From: RGEC01 sp964475595
GTDB lineage: Bacteria; Bacteroidota; Bacteroidia; NS11-12g; UBA955
Length of the DNA stretch: 48,380 nucleotides
Direction: 5' to 3'
Assembly: GCA_964475595.1 (NCBI GenBank)
Contig: CAYYXG010000020.1
Location: 1 to 48,380 of the forward strand
Part shown: piece after piece, positions 7,531 to 14,639 of the stretch
Position numbering within the stretch: position 1 is the stretch's first letter
Layout of the letters: each line of letters starts with the position of its first letter
Made by a program: the position numbers and the translations under genes
Notes under the pieces: generated by a model
The model's input: the letters and a program-made list of their open reading frames with translations, nothing else
What the model was told of the DNA's origin: nothing
Databases searched by the model: none

Positions 7531-8574
7531 ATGACAAGAATGGGATGTACGCTTGAAATTTGGTATACAAAAAACGCCAGAAATTTGCCATGGAGACACA
7601 CCTCTAACCCTTATTTTATATGGGTTTCAGAGATAATACTACAGCAAACCCGAGTAATGCAAGGTTTACCATTTTATTACAATTTCATTACAAACTTTCC
7701 TACCATAAAATCGTTATCGGAGGCTCCTGAAGATGCGGTTTTGAAAATTTGGCAAGGTTTGGGCTATTACAGCAGGGCTAAAAACATGATGAAAACAGCC
7801 CAAATAATCATGAATCAATATCAGGGGGAATTTCCGGCCGACATAGCCGAATTAAAAAAATTACCGGGTATTGGAAACTACACTGCATCTGCCATTGGCA
7901 GCTTTGCTTTTAACATTAAATCGCCGGCTGTAGATGGCAATGTCAGAAGGGTTGCGGCACGGTATTTTGGGCTAGAAGAGCCCATTGGAACACCTAAATC
8001 CGATCAATGGATTGAAAGTTTACTGTTTGAAGAAATGGGAGAAATCCAACCGGCAACATTCAATCAGGCCATTATAGAACTAGGAGCACTGGTATGCAAA
8101 CCCACATCCCCTTTATGTAGCGAATGTCCACTGCAAGATAATTGCCAAGCAAATTCCAGAAATCTACAGGATATTTTACCCATTAAAATGGCAAAAAAGG
8201 CGCCTAAAACCATGTATTTAGACTACCTATTCATTCAAAGCGAAAAACATACCTGGATTGAAAAAAGACCTGATAATGGCATCTGGAAAGGATTGTATGA
8301 ATTTCCAAACAAAACAGGCAACCCCAGCAAAGAGAAAGCAAATCCTTTTCACGACTGGTTTATCAAATCCGCTGAAACCATCATACATGAACCCAGAACC
8401 TTCAAGCATCAGCTCACCCATCAAACTATTTTCGCCACACTTTGGCAATTTTCATGCAAAGAAGCTAATATTGTAAAAGAGAAATTGACAGATACAATAA
8501 AAATAGACATTTCGGAAATTCACCATTTCCCGGTTCACAAATTGATGTTTCGATTTTTAACAGAAGTAAATTAA
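7531..8574 (+). CDS. mutY: A/G-specific adenine DNA glycosylase MutY
   Basis: This 347-residue base-excision repair enzyme removes adenine mispaired with 8-oxoguanine. Catalytic Glu is E34 (SEIILQQTRV). The helix-hairpin-helix motif is LPGIGNYTASAI (111-122), and the catalytic Asp is D135 (PAVDGNV). The 4Fe-4S cluster ligands are C189-x6-C196-x2-C199-x5-C205, the exact MutY spacing. The C-terminal ~120 residues form the Nudix-like 8-oxoG recognition domain (WIEKRPDNGIWKGLYEFP). It heads the conserved mutY-ssb-gldE-gldD cluster. Confidence 0.97.
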   Translation: MTRMGCTLEIWYTKNARNLPWRHTSNPYFIWVSEIILQQTRVMQGLPFYYNFITNFPTIKSLSEAPEDAVLKIWQGLGYYSRAKNMMKTAQIIMNQYQGEFPADIAELKKLPGIGNYTASAIGSFAFNIKSPAVDGNVRRVAARYFGLEEPIGTPKSDQWIESLLFEEMGEIQPATFNQAIIELGALVCKPTSPLCSECPLQDNCQANSRNLQDILPIKMAKKAPKTMYLDYLFIQSEKHTWIEKRPDNGIWKGLYEFPNKTGNPSKEKANPFHDWFIKSAETIIHEPRTFKHQLTHQTIFATLWQFSCKEANIVKEKLTDTIKIDISEIHHFPVHKLMFRFLTEVN

Positions 8575-8583
8575 TTTTATACG

Positions 8584-9036
8584 ATGATTAACAAGGTAAT
8601 TTTATTGGGCAGATTGGGGAAAGACCCCGTAGTAAGGCATTTGGACAATGGACGTGTAGTGGCCAACATAGCCCTCGCCACCAACGACTATTACACCAAA
8701 GACGGTCAAAAAATGGAGAACACAGAGTGGCACAATCTTGAATTATGGGATAACCATGCTCGTCTTGCGGAAAATTATTTAAGAAAAGGAAATATTATCT
8801 ACGTTGAGGGAAAAATCAGGACTGATAAATACACAGATGCCGAGGGGGTAGAAAAACAAATAAAAAAGATCCGTGTGCTGCAAATGCAAACCATGGGGGG
8901 ACTGAATAAAAATGAGGATGAAGAATCTATTACACGGAATGCAGGAAATGAGCATGATACCGTTTACAAAGAACCGGAAAATCGCAATGCAGGTTTACCT
9001 GAGGGCCCTGAATACAAAGATGATTTGCCTTTTTAA
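8584..9036 (+). CDS. ssb: Single-stranded DNA-binding protein
   Basis: This 150-residue protein has an N-terminal OB fold (MINKVILLGRLGKDPVVR to about residue 105), a flexible acidic linker, and the C-terminal partner-binding tip DDLPF. It coats single-stranded DNA and recruits repair and replication proteins. It starts 9 bp after the mutY stop, so the two repair genes are surely co-transcribed. gldE follows after 16 bp. Confidence 0.97.
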   Translation: MINKVILLGRLGKDPVVRHLDNGRVVANIALATNDYYTKDGQKMENTEWHNLELWDNHARLAENYLRKGNIIYVEGKIRTDKYTDAEGVEKQIKKIRVLQMQTMGGLNKNEDEESITRNAGNEHDTVYKEPENRNAGLPEGPEYKDDLPF

Positions 9037-9052
9037 TCCGAAGATAGCATAG

Positions 9053-10396
9053 ATGGATGATCCCGGCCCTGCAGTCATGAACCTTTTAACCGGTATTTTG
9101 AGACCGGTAGACCATGCAGCAATTCCCGGCCTGATTGGGCTTGCAATTATTATGCTGCTATGTTTGATGGTAACCGCCATATGCGCTGCCTCAGAAAATG
9201 CATTTTTCAGCCATCGGGAAAGTGATCTGGAAGATTTGCGCGCTTCAAAAAAACAATCAGCCAAAAATATCCTTCATTTGCTGTCTTATCCGAAGCACCT
9301 TCTGGCCACTATTTTGGTGTTAAACAGTCTTGGAATGGTTGCTTTTGTGGTGGTTTCAACCCTATTTAACGAAACCATCTTTGCGCTGGATGACCAACCC
9401 TTGCTCAGATTTTTTATTGACGCCATCCTGGTTACCCTGATCATTCTCATTTTTGCCGAATTAATGCCCAAGGTCTATGCCACCCAGCATTACAGGCGTT
9501 CTGCCAACTTTCTCAGTTATCCCATGCGTGCCTTTATGTTTTTGTTATGGCCATTTACAGGGCTATTGGTAAAAATGGGCAGTCTGATCGAAAAAAAAAT
9601 CAAGCAGCGCACGCCGGAATTAACGCCGCAGGAACTTAGCCATGCTATTGATATGGCCTCTGATCCGGATGATGCTCAGCAAGAAAAAGACATTTTAAAA
9701 GGCATTGTTAACATTGCCCAGATTCAGGTTAGGCAAATTATGAAACCCAGAATGGACATGGTGGGTATTGAGTCTGAAACCGCGTTTCATAAACTCATTG
9801 ATATCATCAGGGAAATGCGTTTCAGCCGCATGCCGGTATATCAGGAAAATCTGGACAACATCATCGGGATACTTAACATAAAGCATCTGTTGCCCTACTT
9901 GAACGAATCTGACGATTTTGACTGGAAAAAATTAATGTCACAGCCATTTTTTGTTCCTGAAAATAAAATGATTGATGATTTGCTGCACGAGTTCAGACAT
10001 AACAGGAATCATCTGGCCGTGGTTGTTGACGAATTTGGCGGCACTTGCGGCATTGTTACCTTGGAAGATATTCTTGAAGAAGTGTTTGGGGAATTGAATG
10101 ATGAATTTGATGATATTCAGGAACAATACAGCCGCCTGGATGAGAATACATTCCTGTTTGAAGGGAAAATACCCCTGGTAGATTTCCTTAGAATTACCAA
10201 GCTTCCCATCCAATTTTTTGATGATGCCGGAGATGAAATGGAAACGTTGGGGGGCTTTGTCACCGAGCTTTCGGGCAAAATCCCTAAACGGGGCGAATCG
10301 TTTTATTACAAGAATCTGCAAATTGTAATAGATGCCGCAGATTTACGAAAAATTAACCGCATAAAAATCACCGTTCATGAAGATAATCAACGCTAG
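9053..10396 (+). CDS. gldE: Gliding motility protein GldE (CNNM/CorC-type)
   Basis: This 447-residue membrane protein has an N-terminal CNNM-type domain with about four membrane segments within residues 20-185. A CBS pair follows (around 225-345, VRQIMKPRMDMVGIE and LAVVVDEFGGTCGIVTLEDILEEV), then a C-terminal CorC/HlyC transporter-associated domain. CorC-like proteins occur everywhere, but the position between ssb and gldD identifies GldE, whose product works with GldD and supports type IX secretion and gliding in Flavobacterium. The gene overlaps gldD by 20 bp, so translation is probably coupled. A second Met at residue 9 is an alternative start. Confidence 0.9.
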   Translation: MDDPGPAVMNLLTGILRPVDHAAIPGLIGLAIIMLLCLMVTAICAASENAFFSHRESDLEDLRASKKQSAKNILHLLSYPKHLLATILVLNSLGMVAFVVVSTLFNETIFALDDQPLLRFFIDAILVTLIILIFAELMPKVYATQHYRRSANFLSYPMRAFMFLLWPFTGLLVKMGSLIEKKIKQRTPELTPQELSHAIDMASDPDDAQQEKDILKGIVNIAQIQVRQIMKPRMDMVGIESETAFHKLIDIIREMRFSRMPVYQENLDNIIGILNIKHLLPYLNESDDFDWKKLMSQPFFVPENKMIDDLLHEFRHNRNHLAVVVDEFGGTCGIVTLEDILEEVFGELNDEFDDIQEQYSRLDENTFLFEGKIPLVDFLRITKLPIQFFDDAGDEMETLGGFVTELSGKIPKRGESFYYKNLQIVIDAADLRKINRIKITVHEDNQR

Positions 10397-10964
10397 TGTA
10401 TCACTTTTAATCGCACTGCTAACCGCTTGTGGTGGATCTGATTCTTATGTGCCAAAACCCCGGGCCTTCCCCAAATTATCGTTACCCGAAATCAGTTACC
10501 GCAAATTTGATTCGACCGGTATTCCCTATGCATTTGAAATTCCCACCTATTCGGCCATGGAAAAAGACACCCTCAATGTGTATACCCGGCAACCTAACTG
10601 GTTCAATCTGAATTTTAAACCCTTCAATGCCACGTTGCATATCACGTATTATCAATTTCAAAATCGTCGCGAATTTGATTCACTGATAGACGATACCCGA
10701 AAACTGGTCAATAAACACATTCAGCGGGCTGAGGACATTATTGAAGAACCATTCGTTTATTCACCATCAGTAAAAGGAATGGTGTTCGATATTGAAGGCA
10801 ATACAGCCACCAATTTAAACTTTTACATCACCGATAGTTTACGCCACTTTTTAAGAGGAGCATTGTATTTCAACAGTCAGGCGGCGGCAGATTCTACAGC
10901 CCCGGTCTTTGAGCGGATGAAAATGGATGTTGGCCACCTGTTAAAGACTTTTCGATGGAAATAG
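10377..10964 (+). CDS. gldD: Gliding motility lipoprotein GldD
   Basis: This 195-residue lipoprotein has a signal peptide with lipobox LTAC (Cys18). The body matches GldD: YVPKPRAFPKLSLPE, YRKFDSTGIPYAFEIP, NWFNLNFKPFNATLHITYY and VKGMVFDIEGNTATNLNFYITDS. GldD is needed for gliding and type IX secretion in Flavobacterium johnsoniae; its molecular role is unknown. It overlaps the 3' end of gldE. No other gld or spr genes are in the window apart from the PorE-like gene directly downstream. Confidence 0.95.
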   Translation: MKIINASVSLLIALLTACGGSDSYVPKPRAFPKLSLPEISYRKFDSTGIPYAFEIPTYSAMEKDTLNVYTRQPNWFNLNFKPFNATLHITYYQFQNRREFDSLIDDTRKLVNKHIQRAEDIIEEPFVYSPSVKGMVFDIEGNTATNLNFYITDSLRHFLRGALYFNSQAAADSTAPVFERMKMDVGHLLKTFRWK

Positions 10965-10996
10965 CATATTGGTACTGAATTTGAGCACTAATAGAT

Positions 10997-12901
10997 ATGA
11001 GAGTTGCATTTTTAATGATATTAACGTTCGTGGGGTCTTGTGCCACTGCCCAAAAAGGCAACCGTAAAAAGGCAGAAAATGAGTTTATTAATGCATTTAA
11101 AGCCTATTCTGACGGGAACAAGACTGCCGCGCTGCAGTACATTAAAAAGGCCCTGAAATCAGACATCACCTTTGGCAATGCATGGTCTTTACAAGCTGAT
11201 ATTGCCGAAAAATCAAACGATACGACACTGGCCCGTACCTCCTATGAGGCCTGTATCAAATATGAACCCCTCTTCCAGAACCATTATTTTTACTATGCAA
11301 AATATTGCTTTAGGCAGGGGCAGTATGAAAAAGCAATTGATTTGTTGGCCAAATTTAATAATGCTCCCAACGAAATCGGATTTGATCATGCCAAGGATAA
11401 AGCTTCAGCAACCATTAAAGCCCAGGCAGAAAAACTGGGCGAAAGTTGCCGTCTGGCCATGGAGGACCGGCAAAAAATCGAAGATCTGGATATTCGCAAC
11501 CTTGGCCCCGGAGTGAATTCTGCCAATTATGAATACTGGCCTGGAATGACGGTGGATGGTGAAACCTTAATTTTCACGCGATTGGTGAATGGACAAGAAG
11601 ATTTTTATGTCAGCTCCAGACTCCAGGATTCATGGATTAATGCTCGTCCATTGCCCGGAAACATCAATACCAACAATAATGAGGGATACACTTCGGTAAG
11701 TGCCGATGGACGTTACATTTTTTTCTCCGTTTGCAACCAGGATGGGTATGGCAGCTGTGATATTTTTTACAGTTTTCTGAAAGGAAATGCATGGAGCCGT
11801 AGAATGAACCTGGGAGACCGCATCAATTCTGCCGCCTGGGATGCGCAACCCGCTATTAGTGCCGATGGGAAAACCCTTATTTTTTCGAGTGCCAGACCGG
11901 GCGGTTTGGGAGGAAAAGATCTTTGGATAAGTTACTGGAAAAATGGGAGCTGGACCATCCCCGAAAATCTGGGTAAAACCATTAATACCGCTGATGATGA
12001 AGAAGCACCGTATCTTCATTATGATGGAAAAACACTGTATTTCTCCAGTTCAGGGCATACCGGCTATGGGCAACACGATATTTTCAGAAGCCAGATGCTG
12101 GGAGGCGGACAGTGGACCATCCCCGAAAATATGGGCAGAGGCATCAATTCTGATGCAGACGAAGCCGGATTCTATGTAGATTTCAAGGGAGAACGCGCCT
12201 ACATTGCCAGTTCGCGGGAAGGCGGCTTCGGAGGACTGGATATCTACAGTCTGAAACTCAGCCCGGATAAAAAACCCAATCCTGTAACCTATGTTAAGGG
12301 CACCATTCTGGATTTTGATACAAAGAACGAAATTGCAGGCCGCATTGAACTAATAAACCTGGGAACCGGAAAGCCCGTGCTGACAGATTCTTCTACCCGA
12401 TTTTTTACAACCCTGGAACTACACGGCATGTATGGACTCAATGTATACAGAAATGGGTATTTGTTCTATTCAGCCAACTTCCAACCCACCGTATCCACCC
12501 AGGATTCCCCATTTTTAGTAACTGCACTGCTCAAACCCATAAAAATTGACCAAAGCGTGGTTTTGAACAATATATTTTTCGAAACAGATAAATTTGAGCT
12601 ACGACCTGAGAGTTTTCCTGAACTTCAAAAATTATATACGCTGCTAAAAAACAATCCTGACGTGCTGGTAGAAATTTCAGGCCATACGGATAATCAGGGT
12701 TCTGAATCTCACAATACGATCCTTAGCGACAAACGGGCAAAATCTGTGAAAGAATATCTGGTCAAAGCCGGTATTTCTCCTAATGTAATTAAAACAGCAG
12801 GATATGCAGCTTCGAAACCCATCGGAGATAATAACACAGCATTCGGCAGATCGCAAAACCGCCGGATTGAAATGAAAATTATAGGTCTAATTAAAAAATA
12901 A
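10997..12901 (+). CDS. porE: PorE-like TPR/PD40/CRD/OmpA lipoprotein
   Basis: This 634-residue protein has a signal peptide with lipobox VGSC (Cys15). In order come TPR-like helices (about 22-140), a WD40/PD40 beta-propeller (about 170-420, repeated SADGRYIFFS, SADGKTLIFSSARPGG, YDGKTLYFSS), a carboxypeptidase-regulatory-like domain (about 430-510), and an OmpA C-terminal peptidoglycan-binding domain (about 520-634, ISGHTDNQGS and GRSQNRRIE). This is the domain order of Porphyromonas PorE, which anchors the type IX secretion ring to peptidoglycan. Paralogues of this architecture exist, so the symbol is provisional; the location just behind gldE-gldD favours a secretion or gliding role. The LOG gene follows after 4 bp. 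Confidence 0.8.
   Translation: MRVAFLMILTFVGSCATAQKGNRKKAENEFINAFKAYSDGNKTAALQYIKKALKSDITFGNAWSLQADIAEKSNDTTLARTSYEACIKYEPLFQNHYFYYAKYCFRQGQYEKAIDLLAKFNNAPNEIGFDHAKDKASATIKAQAEKLGESCRLAMEDRQKIEDLDIRNLGPGVNSANYEYWPGMTVDGETLIFTRLVNGQEDFYVSSRLQDSWINARPLPGNINTNNNEGYTSVSADGRYIFFSVCNQDGYGSCDIFYSFLKGNAWSRRMNLGDRINSAAWDAQPAISADGKTLIFSSARPGGLGGKDLWISYWKNGSWTIPENLGKTINTADDEEAPYLHYDGKTLYFSSSGHTGYGQHDIFRSQMLGGGQWTIPENMGRGINSDADEAGFYVDFKGERAYIASSREGGFGGLDIYSLKLSPDKKPNPVTYVKGTILDFDTKNEIAGRIELINLGTGKPVLTDSSTRFFTTLELHGMYGLNVYRNGYLFYSANFQPTVSTQDSPFLVTALLKPIKIDQSVVLNNIFFETDKFELRPESFPELQKLYTLLKNNPDVLVEISGHTDNQGSESHNTILSDKRAKSVKEYLVKAGISPNVIKTAGYAASKPIGDNNTAFGRSQNRRIEMKIIGLIKK
11951..12130 (+). repeat. 18-bp direct repeat within the PD40 propeller
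   Basis: An identical 18-bp unit starts at 11951 and again at 12113. Both encode the WTIPENxG turn between propeller blades, so it reflects internal domain repetition and not a mobile element. Confidence 0.7.
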
Positions 12902-12905
12902 AAAT

Positions 12906-13631
12906 ATGTCAAAACACTTAACACCTGAACAAGAGCGACGAATCAAACGCGCATTCTCCAACAAACGTTGGCCCGAAGTGGCAAGCACCATGAGCTGGAG
13001 CATTTTTAAAATCATGGCTGAATTTGTAGATGGATATCAGGCACTGGCCAGAATCGGGCCTTGTGTTTCCATATTTGGCTCTGCCAGAACACAAAAAGAC
13101 CACCCGCATTACAAACTTGCTGAAGAAATTGCTCAAAAACTGTCTGAGGCAGGTTTGGGCATCATTACCGGTGGTGGCCCCGGAATCATGGAGGCTGCCA
13201 ACAAAGGCGCCAAAGCCGGGGGCGGTCCCAGTGTGGGACTGAACATCAATCTGCCTTTTGAGCAGGACCCCAACCCCTACCAAGACCGCGACAAAGAACT
13301 CAACTTTGATTACTTCTTCGTTCGTAAGGTAATGTTTGTAAAATACGCACAGGGCTTTGTGGTGCTACCGGGCGGATTTGGAACCCTCGATGAACTATTT
13401 GAGGCATTAACCCTGGTACAAACCGATAAAAGAGCCCAATTCCCGATTGTATTGGTTGACAAAGCATTCTGGGCACCCATGATGGATTTCATCAATAATT
13501 CATTGCTGAAGGAATACGAGTATATCAGCCCGGGAGATCTGGCCCTATTTAAGCTGGTAGACACGTCGGACGAAGCAGTTTCTGAAATCCTTGACTTCTA
13601 CAGCAAGTATTCGCTGAAACCCAACTTCTGA
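12906..13631 (+). CDS. LOG-family (TIGR00730) nucleotide 5'-monophosphate phosphoribohydrolase-like protein
   Basis: This 241-residue Rossmann-type protein has the family motifs VSIFGSAR, GGGPGIMEAANKGA and PGGFGTLDE. Family members cleave AMP or cytokinin ribotides to the free base and ribose phosphate; older databases label them lysine decarboxylase. It starts 4 bp after the PorE-like stop and shares its transcript. A link to secretion is not evident. It ends 6 bp from the convergent phospholipase-like gene. Confidence 0.9.
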   Translation: MSKHLTPEQERRIKRAFSNKRWPEVASTMSWSIFKIMAEFVDGYQALARIGPCVSIFGSARTQKDHPHYKLAEEIAQKLSEAGLGIITGGGPGIMEAANKGAKAGGGPSVGLNINLPFEQDPNPYQDRDKELNFDYFFVRKVMFVKYAQGFVVLPGGFGTLDELFEALTLVQTDKRAQFPIVLVDKAFWAPMMDFINNSLLKEYEYISPGDLALFKLVDTSDEAVSEILDFYSKYSLKPNF

Positions 13632-13637
13632 TAAAAC

Positions 13638-14606
13638 TCAGTCTTTTCCGTGCTCTTCCCGGCCTTTCATTTTGCCGGATTTAACGGCTTTCTCTAATTC
13701 CACGTCCTCCGGATCAGGAATGATTTCTCCGGATATCCCATCCAGGTTGGGCTGTCCGGCATTTACCCAGGCAGTATACCAGAATGAGGCCACTGAGAAT
13801 ATGGCTTGTCTCATCCTTCGCTCCACCATATTGCCCATCATTTGATGATAATCATTACAAAATGGGACAGAATAGACCTCCATGGTCTGGGTTCCCCTTG
13901 CCTCGAAACTATACTTATTTTCAGGATGCATGGTGGTGGCCACACGTTCTAATTTCAGCACTGAATCTACCAACATGTAACTTCTTCCCATGGTTCCCCA
14001 AATAAAATCTGAGGGTTTATATAAATACACCGCAGAACCGGATAGCAAATCAAAAGAATCCACGAACAGCTGCGGTATGCGGCTCTCCCATAGCGCATGA
14101 ATGCCCTCCTGCCCTGTGAGCTGACCATTGTAATTTCGGCTGCTGTGCAATGGGACATGGGCATCCGCAATGTAATGCCCGATATCAGCGCTCAGCTTTA
14201 GTATTTTTTGTAAATTCTTTTCCTCAAATGCTTTGGTGAGGCGGCTAAGCATAGCCAGACAATGCCAGGGCACAATACCATGGCTGAGGAGCGTGTCCTC
14301 AGTATATTTTTCTACGGCCTCATGCCACCGGTGAGGAATGGTATCCAGAGGAGCGGCTTTTTCGTAACGATCACAATCCAAATAGTGACGGCAAGCTTCT
14401 TCTGCCATCATGTATCGGCGGCTGTCTGGATCTACGCTGTGTTGGGTAATGTATTCAATGTGCTGCTTGTAGAAACCAAACATTTGCGGAGGCAAAGCAA
14501 ATACTGCACGGTTATTGATAAGTCTGTGTCCTAAAAATCCCCATGCTGAAGCGTTGGTACTGACGAACAGAAGAAAAATAAAAAGAGCAATTTTTACGGT
14601 TCTCAT
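13638..14606 (-). CDS. Secreted zinc-dependent phospholipase C / S1-P1 nuclease-like protein
   Basis: This 322-residue protein has a clear signal peptide ending ASA-W22. In zinc phospholipase C and S1/P1 nucleases the mature N-terminal Trp and a nearby His bind zinc; here W22 and H27 (WGFLGHRL) fit. Further ligands are likely in ADIGHYIADAHVPLH, which has the HxxxDxH arrangement. It is expected to hydrolyse phosphodiesters in the periplasm or outside; substrate cannot be told. The last 40 residues are charged (DPEDVELEKAVKSGKMKGREEHGKD). It lies 33 bp downstream of parC on the same strand. Confidence 0.85.
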   Translation of the reverse strand: MRTVKIALFIFLLFVSTNASAWGFLGHRLINNRAVFALPPQMFGFYKQHIEYITQHSVDPDSRRYMMAEEACRHYLDCDRYEKAAPLDTIPHRWHEAVEKYTEDTLLSHGIVPWHCLAMLSRLTKAFEEKNLQKILKLSADIGHYIADAHVPLHSSRNYNGQLTGQEGIHALWESRIPQLFVDSFDLLSGSAVYLYKPSDFIWGTMGRSYMLVDSVLKLERVATTMHPENKYSFEARGTQTMEVYSVPFCNDYHQMMGNMVERRMRQAIFSVASFWYTAWVNAGQPNLDGISGEIIPDPEDVELEKAVKSGKMKGREEHGKD

Positions 14607-14639
14607 TTCAGATGGAATATACGAAAAAAAAGTGAAAAA

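Noticed and set aside
11951..12130. 18-bp direct repeat as a possible mobile-element or recombination site
   Set aside because: Both copies are in frame at the same place in consecutive PD40 blades and encode the same turn.
12906..13631. Lysine decarboxylase annotation
   Set aside because: PGGFGTLDE and GGGPGIMEAANKGA are LOG-family motifs; no PLP-binding decarboxylase features are present.
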